The notes under the pieces were generated by a model. The model worked only from the letters and a program-made list of their open reading frames with translations, did no database searches and had not been told where the DNA came from. A program made the position numbers and the translations under genes. From assembly GCA_950022295.1 (NCBI GenBank), contig OX465598.1:338223324-338287323 (forward strand): a stretch of 64,000 nucleotides of DNA. Direction: 5' to 3'. Positions 11,601 through 22,800 of the stretch are shown in pieces (the stretch's first letter is position 1; each line of letters begins with the position of its first letter). The DNA is from Bromus sterilis (taxonomy: Eukaryota; Streptophyta; Magnoliopsida; Poales; Poaceae).

Positions 11601-13491
11601 TACACAGTACTAATAAAACTGATTTAATTTAATCTAAATATTCCAGGGGGCCCACATGTCATAGACACACATAATTAATAAATCAATATCTTAAACTACT
11701 GACAGCTGGGGCCCAGGTGTCATAGACACATATGTTTAATCGAAAGTTTAATTAAGTTAAAGGGTAGGGGGCCCATCTGTCATACTAATAAGCACAATTA
11801 ACATTAACGGTTTCTTTTAAATTAACCGAAAGGCCTAGGGCCCACAGATCAGAGGTAGAGGGGGAGGGGGTTAACCCGTGGCCTAAGCCACAGCACGGGC
11901 TCGCCGGCGGCGAGCCGTGGAGGGCGATGAGCGGGGCACGCGTCTGGAATCAACGGGTGAGCGGCGGAGCAAGGGCGGCCAGCAGCGTGATTCGCCGGTG
12001 GCGTTGCGGCCGTGCGGGGGGGGGGGGGGGGAGGGGGGGGGGGCGAGTAGCTCCTGGGCTGGGCGCGACGGCCAGTGGGGTGCGCGGCGGCCGGAGTACG
12101 GGCCACGACGACCAACTGCGGCAAAATGGAGGGGGAAATTAGGGAACCGGCGACGGTGCTCACCAGGAGCACGATGGCGAAGTCGGGAGGGGCAGAGGAG
12201 CTTCACCAGCGACGGAATTCCTCGTCGGAATCCCACGCGGCCGGAGCTTCCCGTGACGCAGGCGTCATCTCCAGAGGACCCGGGTTCGAGATCTTCGACC
12301 AGGAGGAAGAGGGCGATGGTGCGGATCTCCTGGACAACTTGGTTTGACGAGGGGTGGCCGTTGGCCACGTGCGCGCCCGGCGACGAGCTCGACCGAGCTC
12401 GGGTGGAGCGAGGCGGCGCACAGAGGAGGGGAAAAAGGAGGGGCTCGGCTACGATTTCGGGTGGGTGGGAGAGGGGGCGTTCCTATCCATTGGGGGGGGC
12501 GTAGGTGATATGGGGAGAGGGAGCAGGTGAGAGGAGGGGGCCGGCGGCATGGCCTCCCTGCCATGGCGCGTGCGGCATGGGGGGAGGGGGGGGGGGTTGG
12601 TGGGGATGAGACAGGGGAGGGGAGAGAGAAGGGGGGGCCGGGCCTGGTGGGCCTCGCCCCAGGCGTAGGTTAGGTTTATTTCTTTTTGTGTTTATGTTTC
12701 TTTTAAATTTCTTTTCTGTTTGTATTTAGTTTGGCTAGGTTTTGATTTTTGTAAAATGTTATACTTGCACCTATATTAGGGTTACACTTTAACATGATGC
12801 CACAAAAAGTTTGGTACAAAAATAAAATCCTTTAGACCTTTAAATTATTTAATAAGAGGTAAAAGCTATTATTTTGCTACTGTTTTTATTTATCTACATT
12901 ATTAAAACATGGTAATAAAATCCCAAATCACTTTTATTATGGCCTACTGATTATTAGGCATTTTATGAAATTGTTTCCATAATTTTTAGTGCATTTAAAA
13001 TTTTCATATGTTTATTAAAATTATCATGGCAACTTAATAGTTTCCTGAAGCTATTGTTTTATTTTAAATATTATTCCTTTATGTTACTATACCATTTTTA
13101 ATAAAACAACCATTGTTATATTATCATGGCTAAAGATTGCTAGGAATTTTATAAATAGATTCCATTATTTTGGTTCAACTAAGATTTCCATTTTTATATT
13201 AACTTTCAAAATAATTTTTGATGACACCACAAGATTGGTCTCACAATCAACATAGACTTGTGATTATTCTAATGACTAAGGGTGACTTGGTTTAAGTTTT
13301 TGCATGATGGTTATCAGTCACCCATAAATTCTTGGAGCAATTCAATAGTCCACACAAATTTGAAAATTATATCAGGGTTGGAATTTGACAGAGCTATGAT
13401 CAAAGGTGATCATGGCTTGATCATCAACAGTAATGATCACTAACAGTGGAATCACTGTAGTGATTACTGTACTGGGTCTGAGGGTGTTACA
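8666..13491 (-). repeat. Element X 5' LTR (right copy, 4826 bp)
   Basis: Nearly identical to 2336-7149. Differences seen by eye include scattered transitions and an interrupted, longer G-run at 12017-12042. In the element's orientation transcription should start in this copy, although I cannot place a TATA box with confidence. The GC-rich block (11880-12600) generates long spurious ORFs on both strands. The LTR ends at 13491 and is followed directly by the target duplicate GTTTG and the interrupted gag-protease of element A. Confidence 0.92.
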
Positions 13492-14762
13492 GTTTGCCAT
13501 TTGGAACCAGGAGTTTGAATGATCATTGGAGAAAACATTTCTTCAAAAGGAAATTCATGACGAAGTGCATAACGCTCCGACATGAATGAATGAGAAGCTC
13601 CTGGATCGAAAAGAACGGAGGCGGGAACATAATTGACTGGGAGTGTGCCAAGGATGACGTCAGAAGTAGCAGTGGTGTCCTCAACTGAGATTTGATTCAC
13701 ACAACCACTACTAGTGGTTGAAGGCTTTGCTGGAAAGGTTTTGGTGGTGGATTTCCTTGGAGGCTTATGACTAGGTCGACGTGGTGCCACCAACACTGTA
13801 GGGCATTGTCGGAAGTAATGGCCTGTCAGACCACACGTGAAACACATCCTGCCTGAATTGCTGGGAGCAGGATTACTTGAATGCACACCATCATTCCTGG
13901 GAGGAACAATGTGTTGAGGTGGATGGCATATATTGGATGGTGGTATCTGAAGAAAGTTTTGAGGTATGGCACGAGTTGGAATCCATATTCTGCGTTTCTG
14001 AGGGGCTGAACTAGAAGAAGGAGCAAGCTCAAGAGCATGCTTGCGGGACTCTTCGAACACTTCATTGCCATGCTCAGCTCTGAAGGATCTGTTGACTAAA
14101 TCCTCAAAGGTGGCAAATTCAAGGAGGTTGGGATCATGGAGAAGGATGGGGCTAAGTCCCTTACGGAACCTTGCCTGCTTTCTGGCATCGGTGGTGATCT
14201 CATCTTGGGCATAACGAGCAAGACGGTTGAACTCTCTCACATACTCATAAATGGACATCTCTCCTTGAGTCAGATTGCAGAACTCTTCCTTCTTGCGCTC
14301 CATTAACTCATACAGAAGGTGGTACCCTCGAAAGGCATCACGGAACTCCTGCCAAGTCACTAGGTGACCATCAGGCTGCATCGCAACATAGTTCTCCCAC
14401 CATTCAGCAGCATCACCTTCCAGAAAGTATGCCGCGAATATAACTCGATCATCGGGAGCAACATGTGCAGTATCAAGCTTACGCTCGATGGAACGGAGCC
14501 AATCATCAGCTTCAAGGGGCTCAGAAGAACATCGAAATACCGGTGGCTTGAGGAGGATGAAGTCCTGAATGCTCACAACCACATTGCAATGACGTGAGGT
14601 ATTCTGCTCGATGAGCTCCAGAAGACGTGTTTGATCACGTCGATCCTTCTCAGCTTCCATCATGATTTCCGCCGCAGAAGGCGGTGGTGGAGGTGCATCA
14701 TCATTTTGATTCCGATCACGGTCTCGATTGCGATGAACAGCACTACGAGTTCCACCTGACAT
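13492..14762 (-). CDS. Element A gag and N-terminal protease (interrupted at its 3' end)
   Basis: About 424 uninterrupted codons of element A start at ATG 14762; the frame then reads about eight codons into the X LTR and stops. Residues 60-230 form the retrotransposon gag (capsid) domain, with WWENYVAMQPDG, WQEFRDAF and YEYVREFNRLARYA. A CCHC zinc knuckle (CFTCGLTGHYFRQC) follows around residue 310 and binds RNA during packaging. Near residue 385 the retropepsin begins with LFDPGASHSF, where the usual Asp-Ser/Thr-Gly is Asp-Pro-Gly, so proteolytic activity is doubtful. The rest of protease continues at 2335. Gag is the best preserved part of A. Confidence 0.92.
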
Positions 14763-15234
14763 CCTGTGTGATAGAGATCAACAATCAGAACAGGTTGTAT
14801 GATGGAATCAAAGACAAGAAGGACATGACAAAGACGGAAAAGATTGTAATGCAAGGCAAAGATTCATTGAAACACGGAATAAATCGGGCAGCATAACGGC
14901 TACACCGGGATGGAAAACAAGGCAACCTCGAGGAGATTGGACAGAACTTTCTCAAGGAACTCAAAACACGGAGAATCTGGATGACCACAAGAATCCTACG
15001 GCTACAAGGAAGCACTCAACGAGATGTTCTAGCAAGACATAGATGAGCCTAGTCCTATCATCCCGTAGAAAAGATAAGGGTGAATCAGAACTCAGATCGA
15101 TGAGGGTAAGGAGAAAAAGAAGCCTTACGCTGTTCCCTTATATACTCAAGTAACTATATAACTATAGAGAGCTAAACTCGACTTCGACCAAGGGTTAAAT
15201 AATCCTACAGACAGTCCTGCTCTAATACCAAGTC
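14763..15234 (-). other. Element A 5' leader with primer-binding site
   Basis: This untranslated stretch lies between the 5' LTR and gag. The minus strand at 15219-15230 reads TGGTATTAGAGC, a one-base variant of the initiator tRNA-Met primer site, four bases from the LTR. Segments such as GATGTTCTAG and GAGCCTAGTCCTATC are matched in the leader of element B (49100-49145), showing that A and B belong to one family. No ORF in it is credible. Confidence 0.85.
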
Positions 15235-18200
15235 TGTCGGGACCCGGGGTTAGCGTATGTAATTCCAGTCACGATGCAATCACATGGAGAGCCGAGAGCC
15301 GTACCCACTTGTCTAAGCAGACAAGGCCAAGCACATAACACTCTCGGAAAGCATCGAACGTGAGGGGCATCCCATCCAGGCCGGATGATCAACTGAAATG
15401 GGTCCTCATCGTCCGCTCACAAGTCTAAATGCTTATGGGTGGTGAATCCCATACTCATAGACAAGTCACCTCAACCATGTTATCGATTGAATCCTAACTC
15501 TTACATAGACTTACTCCAGCCCGATCACTTAGTCGGGGTCTAGGGCGGGCTCGATCATACAACAAAGTGTGCATGTGACAGAGTCACGAGCAATCGCATC
15601 GCTATGCCCCAAGCTGCACACATCTAAGGGCCACTTGGTGTATAAAAGACCGCCAGCCAGATCACAACTAAGGTCTCGAAAACCCATACTAAGACATGCA
15701 TGTTATAAACACACACGCAACACACATGCCTAGTATGAACAGCAGGTATCATCACATAACTCTACAAAGTGTATCTTTATTGACTTACACATAGAGCATA
15801 CAAAGATCACATGTCTGTGATCAACATCACATCATACAACGGAAGCAAATTAGGTCTGAGTACAGACAAGTTTAACAAAGGGCTTAGAGAAGCCTTGTAA
15901 ACATACATGCCCTTCCACGAGGGACCAGACTGATGTCTGGAACTATACTACCAAGGTCAACATCGAGCTTCACGAAGGTGACTCTATCGGGGTCCGGATT
16001 CTCATCTAAAACATAGAATAAGCAAACGTGAGTACAAAGTCGTACTCAGCAAGACTTACATTAGAACTACACTACTCATGCTCAAGTATCAAGGTAAAGG
16101 AGGTGGGGTTCAACATGTAGAAGTGCCAGCTTTGACATGGCTAGTCCTGAATACGAGTACCAGACTTGAGGTAAGAAGCATACATGAGTCCACTACCAAG
16201 TCTCCAACCAATACACCACTATGGATACTTCCTCGACTCACCACGAGGAAGCCCACCATAGCACTCACGCTTATCTTGCGATTTTTAGAAGTATCCATTC
16301 GAGTTGTCTATGATCAAGTAAAGGTCTCCAAGTAGTCCATAACCGCGGACACGGCTATTCGAATAGTTCAATAACCCTGCAGGGGTGTACATCTTCACAC
16401 GCGTGTCATCACTTATCGTCTCGTTCTTGTCACCCTTCAAGCGGGTGTCGGACGTGGATGAAACCAAGGCACTACCCTCACATCACCTTCTCTAATCCAG
16501 GAGTCGACTACCTGAGTTTGTCACCGCTTGAGAGTCCGGCCGGTTCCACGAAACGGACTCAGATAATGCAAGGAGCCGAGACGCCACCTTTGACAGATGG
16601 TTTCACTGCCTCACAGGTCCACCCACATATCTATAGTTAGGTCAAATGGAAAGCCCGAATCTAGTGTGACTCCTGGACCGGATCGGGTACGTAAAGAAGC
16701 CAAACGGGGCTCCCATAAAACCCTACATGTGGTCATACTCTTTGTCTTGGATCACAAAATAGGAACTCGGGGCCTAGGGCAGTGTTCAACGAGACAACCC
16801 ACTGTGTACTCCTATGCAACCTCTCATCGTTCACCTTTGTTTAGGGTGGATTCACCAACACGTTATCATCAGCACCACTGTGTTCATTTCATCCCGACTC
16901 ACAATCATAACATCCTCATTGTAACACTAAGCAGCAATAAGCATTAACAGTTGCAGGGGCCACATGCTCATCATTCAACTCCTAAATCTGCTAGGATTGT
17001 GGTTTGCTTAATACGGTGACAAAAGGATAGGTCATGCATCGGAATGGGTTCAACTATGCGAAAGAACGTGTCTCGGTGATCTCCTAAACATGCATAAGCG
17101 AGACTGAGAGGCAAGTAGGATTTTATAGACATGATCGATGGGGTTTGCTTGCCTTGCTGACGGTACACGGGTCTTAACGGTGGTCTTCTTCTTCGGGGGT
17201 GATCACCGTCTCGGAACGTCTGTCATCGGAGGCAATCATCAACAAGGGGGGGACAACTTCGGAAGTAAAATGCACCTACACATGATAAGGTTGTCCATAA
17301 TGTGAATGGTACTGGTTTGTAGCATATTCATCTTAATTGAAGTATATTGCATTTGAAATGCAAATTCAAACTCCAAATTCAAATTCAAATTAAGCCATAT
17401 ACACATTTTCTTCTGTTCCCCCATTTTAAAATGGTCAAACATATTTTTTTGCATATTCTTAATCCTTGCATTTTTCTGATAATTTTTCATATATTATATG
17501 TCCAATTTGGAGTTATTATGAATTAGTTATGAATTTCCAAAGTTTAATTGATTTTCTGGATTTTTCTCTGTTTTCTTTAATTCTTTTAATTTCTGGAAAC
17601 TGTTTATAGCATCAGCATGACGCAGGGCTGACGTCAGGGGGCCTCTGACGGCTGGGTCCCACTGGTCAGTGAGAGAGGGGGTTAATCCCTCTCTGTTTAG
17701 ACTAAATGGGGGGGGGGGTTAGGGGGCTGGGGCCCACCTGTCATGGGCTCTGGGAGGGGATTAGGGGTGGATTAGTGACTAACTAATCGGGCCCGCCGGA
17801 ATGTCGCCGGCGGCGCCACAGATGCGGCGGAGCTTCTCGATCAGGGGGTTCCGCGTTGAGGACCCGCGGGTCTGGCAGCGTCTCGTCGTCGAATTCGACG
17901 TCTCGGGGGCGTTTCGGCTCGTGATCTCCTTCGGGGTGACGAAGTAGACGGAGGTGAGCTCGCTGGACCGGTCGGGGCAGCTCCTCGTCGTCGTTGGCCG
18001 CGTCGGGCACGGCGACATGCTCCGGCCGAGCTCGGTTGTTGCGCAGAAAAAGCGATGCAGGGAGGAGAGGGTGACCATGGGCTAGGGGGAAGGGTGCGGG
18101 CTCTCTGGGGGACCTGTGTGGCGTGAGGAGAGGCCAGGGAAAGGCCTAGAAGGTGGCCGGCGTTGTGTTGGCGTCGTCGAGCGCTCTGTTGCCTCCAGCG

Positions 18201-18743
18201 AGCAGCTTGAGCTAGACGACAGGAGAGGGGAGGTGGGCTTGGGCTGCTGCTGGTCCAGGGGGGTAAGTTGGGCCGGATGCCCAGGTGGTTTCCTCTTTTC
18301 TTTTTCTTCTTATTTTCTTTTTCTGTTATTTTGTTTCGCCTCAGTAAAAAAATACCATAGCGTTTTATAAAAAATGCCCAAATATTTTTATAAATCCTAG
18401 GTGGCCAGTAGCAAGCCACTTGTGACTTTTGGGCATTTTTGAAATTCAATCAATTTGAATTTCAATTCAAATAGGGGTCAAATTTAATTTCCAGGGCACA
18501 TTTTGAATTTTTGAATATTCCATGGGCATGGGAAAGAACCCAAACCACTTTTAAAATGATCACCATCATTTATAGGAATTTTCCAAATATTCAAATGATT
18601 TTTGGAAAAAGATTTTTATCTGGCCATTTGAATTAATTTCTCAGGGCTTTTCTTTTCCCCATTTTTGAATTTCTTTTTGAATTTTTCACATGATGCAAAG
18701 GCACAATTAAACCCTAGCACTTACCTAAACTTGGGTTGTGACA
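15235..18743 (-). repeat. Element A 5' LTR (3.5 kb)
   Basis: Bounded by TGTCGGGACCC on the left and GGGTTGTGACA on the right, this repeat matches the two LTRs of element B (42159-45777, 49319-53074) and the truncated LTR H (33008-34093). It has about 1.3 kb of mixed sequence, a region around 16500-16950, an AT-rich stretch (17250-17600), a GC-rich block (17600-18270) and an AT-rich tail. Around 16635 it lacks a short segment present at 50715-50765 in B. The GC-rich block yields long antisense ORFs (for example 17841-18449) of low-complexity Pro/Arg/Ser composition, which I regard as chance. Confidence 0.88.
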
Positions 18744-19872
18744 ACTGGTCGAGCCTTGGTGAATTGTTCTAGTGACAAATACCATAGTAGCCCAATCAAG
18801 CCCACGTCCCTCGACATGAACTTGGAACACTGGTGTCATGAAAAGTCATGCCGTTGCAGGTCTTATAGGATCAATTGCTGCCAGTCTAAGCACATAGCCT
18901 GAGCGCATCCGCTCGGCTCTTTCTATCATGCGGGCGCATGGAAAAGGTCGGGAGTGAAATCACTCTGCGGGAAGTCCCGACCCGGCCGTTGTGCGCAGCG
19001 GGGTCTTACCTACACGCTAAGCTTGCGTGGCATCTGGGTACAGTGTGTCGTAGCCCAGGAATAATTGTCTTTGTAGAGGCATGGAGCCTGATTAGCGATG
19101 CACCCACTTGGAATAAACGATCAAGTGAGTTGTTTAGTCGTCACTCGCGGAGTTTGTAGTGGACTCATCCCTCAGGCGAGGAAAATAAGATAGCACCCAC
19201 TCTGAATGTCGTCGAGTGCGCGAGTAAGTCATGTTTTGCTGAAGTGCGAAGTCTTTTTTGCGAGTGGTCACTCGAATGCTTTTCTTCTTTCGGGGTGAGG
19301 GAGCACCCGAACTCTGAGAGTATGTTGTTTTTGCTGGTGCGAGTGATCACTCGAGCACATCTTTTCCTTCTGGGTGAGGGAGCACCCGAACTCGAATAAA
19401 GGTACTCCCAATGGGAGTAAAAGATTTTTTGAAATAACATGAAAAAGCTTGTAAAGAGCTGGATGCTGACCGAAGATGCGTGCTTGAGACGCGTTGCTGA
19501 GGTGTGACGTTTTCTGGTTCGCCTGACAGGTTGGGTCGCCATGTCAAGTCAAAATGGAGTGACTTGACATCTGTTGCCCAAAAATTTCGCACTTCGTGAT
19601 GATGGCCCTCGTTTTTCGCGCGCGGTTGGCGGTATGGTTAGTGCGCCGGTTGAGTTTTCCATGTTTCTCGGCTATTGTGGGATCGTGCAACGTCTTCTGG
19701 ATTCCACAACGAGTGGTGACGATTTGCTTGCTTCGGCTATTGGTTAAATACCGGGGGGTCTGGTGTGTTTAGGTTTTCACCCAGCCATTGCCTTCTCCTG
19801 CCTCTCTTTCTTCTTCCTTCATTGTTCTTTGCCTTTCGCCTGTCTTTTCGTGCGGCTTGCTAGTTAAGATCC
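18744..19872. other. Element C flank upstream of the antisense gene, no coding content
   Basis: About 1.1 kb without credible genes. It may contain the 3' untranslated region and part of the 3' LTR of C, but I could not find LTR ends. It holds two copies of a GGGTGAGGGAGCACCCGAACTC segment (about 19292-19315 and 19372-19394), several CACTCG/CGAGTG motifs, and the short palindrome ACTCCCAATGGGAGT (19403-19417). The stretch 19787-19860 just before the ATG is pyrimidine-rich, like a plant 5' leader. Confidence 0.5.
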
Positions 19873-22800
19873 ATGTCCAAGCATCCCCGTAGTGCAGCCC
19901 AAAAGTCGGCGAGGATGGCCGGTAGATGGGAGCGCTCTGCTTTTGGAGCTGCAGATCTGGATGAGCTGGTGGCCGACGGCGTGGTGGCGCGTGATGCCGC
20001 CCGGATTCCTGGTGATGAGGAGGTTCCTGCGCCCCGTCCAGATGAGCGGGTATGCTTTCAGAGTTTCTTCCCCTGTGGTTTTGCACTTCCCATTCATCCT
20101 TTCCTCCGGGGGTTGCTTTGCGCCTATAAGTTGCAACTGCATGATTTTACCCCCAATGGGATTCTGCACATTGACTGTTTCATCACGCTCTGTGAGGTTT
20201 TTTGGGAATCTATCCCCATTGGGGCCTCTGGAAACGTCTCTTCAATGTGAAGAGGAGAAATTCTGAATATGCCATTGGGGGCGTGGGTATTTCCATTAAG
20301 GATAAATATTCCTATTTTGATCTGGAGAAGTTGGACTCCGTATTTTCGTGGCGGAGGACCTGGTTTTATCTGAAGGACCAATGCGTTGAGGGCCAGCGGC
20401 TTGGTGTGCCCCCTTTCGATCCTGCTGCGCGGGCGGTTAAGCGATCTTCATGGGCGCATCCTTTGTCTACTCGCGAGTCGTCTCTCGTGGAACCGTTTGT
20501 GCAGAGGATTACTGCTTTGAAGGATGAAATGACTGGTGGCCAGCTTATCTCCGTGTTTTTCAAGAGACGTGTGCAGCCGCTTCAGCATCGGGTGCGTCCC
20601 ATGTGGCAATACACTGGGCCTGATGACTCGACCAGGTGTTCACCCGAGGAGTTTTCCGATGACGACCTTTTGGACCGGGTTCAGCAAGTCACAAAGTGCA
20701 CGAGCATTGGGGAGTAGAGTCTTGTTCGTCCTTACTCTGCTGACTTGCCGCTTCCTTATGTACTTGTCTTTGATTTACTTTTGTACTGGTGACTCGTTTC
20801 TGTTGACTGCTGATGTTGGTTTGATCTATAGGGTCACATCCCTTTGTTGAACAATCCGCCGCAGCCTGCAGATGCGGATATACTCGATGAACCTGGTGAG
20901 TTTGATGCTGATCCTGTGCCTGCGGGTGGTAGGGGTGCTTCTGGCGCTTCGGGTGTTGTTGCTGTCGAGTCCGTGGGTGCCCCAGTTGCTGATGACTCTG
21001 GGGATTCAAGTCCTCTTCGTGTCAAGCGCACTCGCCCTGCGAGTGGTCGTGATGCGGCGGGTGACGGTGATGTCTTGCCAGCGGTTGTGCAGCCTGCTGT
21101 GCCGTGTCCTCCTCCCGCTGCCTCGAAGAAACGCAGGTTCGGGGTATTGCTGCGTCCAGGCGCTGCGCCAGCTCGGTTAGTATACATTTCCGCTTTGTCA
21201 TCTTTGATTTTCATTGCTTTGGCGGGTGTTCTGAAGATAAACTGTCTTGTAGTACTGCTCCTGCTTCGGATGCTTCCTCTGCGAGTGCTGGTGCTGTCGC
21301 TGCTCCTTCGACTGATTCTGGTGCTGCGTCTAATCGGCTGGCTGGTTCCACCACTCCTGCGGCTTCGGGTGCTGGGACGACTCCTGTGACTGCAAGCGCG
21401 GAGGGAACTTCTGCGACTGCTCTGTCTGGGGGGTCCGCCGCGGCTGTTGCAGCTCCTGAAAGGGACTTTCCTCCGGACGTTAAGCCTGTGATCCCTGAGG
21501 AGCACTTCTTGACAAGGCGGGATCTTTCTGCCGAGGATAAAGCGAAGTTCTTTGATCGTATGGCGGAGCAGGTATGTGATTTTTTTGCCCTTCTGTGCTT
21601 TGCTATAGTAGCCCCCGAGGCTACAAGAAGTCACTTGTGAGTGGTTGTAGTCTACGATTTTGGTCTTCTCTTATTCATATTGGGAGCACGGCAATGCTCC
21701 CAATGGGAGTATCCCCCGAGGCTGCAAGCAATCATTTGTGATTGGTTGTAGTCTTTGATTTTCTTCTTTCCTTTGCTCTTGTCTTGACGTATTTGCTTTG
21801 GTGCAGCCTTTGTTCCGGATGTGCGAACGTGTGCTGTCTGAAACTGATCGGTGGCGACGCGCTCACGACTCGGTCCAGGGGAGCTTGACTGCTATGAGAC
21901 GTGAGATCCTGATTCTTGGTCTTTGTTTCTTTTGCTCATTGATTTTTCCTGACCGATGTTTTGTTCCGTAGGCCGTAAGAAGGGTGCTGACAAGCGGGCG
22001 GAGGCTGCAAAGAAGGAGCTTGCCGAGCTTCTGGCTGCTCTGGAATCCAAGGAAAAGGAGCTGCAGGCGCAGCATGGCGAACTCGAGCGGTTGCAGAGGG
22101 TGGAGCAGCACTTTCTCCAGGTCGAGAAGGCTGAGTGCGAGCGCCTGCAGGATTTGTCGGGCTCTTTGACTGGTGAGTGGGCCCTTCCTGTCGTCCGTTT
22201 ACTGGGGTTTGTTTGTCTCTGAGATTGTTGGAATTTTAAACTTTTTTCCTTTTTCCAGGTTCTGCGGATATTGGAGCAGTGGAGGTTGCTGCTGCATGTT
22301 CGGGTGTTCTCTGTGGCTCTGTAGATGCTGTCTCAGGCGCTGTTGTGGCTGTTGGGGATGTCTGTGCTCGGGCTTCAACTCTCCTGAAGCTTCTCCATGA
22401 GCATATGTTCCCAGATGCGGCGGAGCGTCCTGAGGGTCTTGATTCTCTGGTAGCTGCATTTGGTCCGGATGGTGATCAGCTGGAGGGCTTGGTTCGTGCG
22501 AACGTGGTGAGTGGGCTTGCCACGTCTATTGTTGTTCTTCTGGGCCATGGTCTCCCAATTGAGGATTCCATGGTGGATACTTTGCCTGATTACACGGACG
22601 AGCAGAGTGCTCGGGCTACTCGGCTGGCCCGCCAGCTGCAACTGGTCGTAGAGGCGAACAATTCTGCAGCCGAGGAGTAGGGTGACCCTGTTTTTTTTTG
22701 AAAACTTTCATTTGTAATGTGCCTCCTGTGGGATGGCGGATCTAATTCATGGACCTGCTTTGCTTTCTTGTGCTGCTTGTTGCCTTGTTTCTTTTGACTT

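Larger units (their letters stand above)
2336..13491 (-). mobile_element. Element X: complete non-autonomous LTR retrotransposon with very large LTRs (LARD type)
   Basis: Two direct repeats (2336-7149 and 8666-13491) both begin TGTGACGCCCCC and end GGTGTTACA, giving TG...CA ends. They flank only 1516 bases of interior. The five bases GTTTG occur just before (2331-2335) and just after (13492-13496), a perfect target-site duplication. The primer site at 8650-8662 is on the minus strand, so the 5' LTR is the right-hand copy. No gag, pol or zinc-knuckle motif occurs anywhere in it. The LTRs look about 98-99% alike by eye, so insertion was fairly recent. The 4.8 kb LTR length recalls the Triticeae LARD families Sukkula and Erika, but I cannot assign a name. 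Confidence 0.93.
1..18743 (-). mobile_element. Element A: Ty3/gypsy chromovirus-like LTR retrotransposon, left end outside window, split by element X
   Basis: The minus strand carries, in transcription order, a 5' LTR (15235-18743), a primer site, gag-protease (13492-14762) and then, after the nested element X (2336-13491), the rest of protease, reverse transcriptase, RNase H and integrase down to base 1. The 3' LTR lies beyond the left edge. Gene order PR-RT-RH-IN and the YLDD reverse transcriptase assign it to Ty3/gypsy. The close relative B in this window has a C-terminal chromodomain, so a Tekay/Del-type chromovirus is the likely group. The base after the LTR starts ACTGG (18744-18748), the expected target-site duplicate; its partner is not visible. 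The pol part has frameshifts and stops, so this copy cannot encode a full polyprotein. Confidence 0.9.

Noticed and set aside
17779..18449. Three overlapping minus-strand ORFs (up to 202 codons) in the LTR of A
   Set aside because: GC-rich LTR block with low-complexity Pro/Ser/Arg translation; the corresponding blocks in B LTRs (44753-45389, 52036-52686) give different frames.
20834..21634. 266-codon minus-strand ORF
   Set aside because: It is the complement of GC-rich exons 2-3 of the antisense gene, and its Ser/Arg-rich content mirrors the Ala/Pro-rich coding strand.
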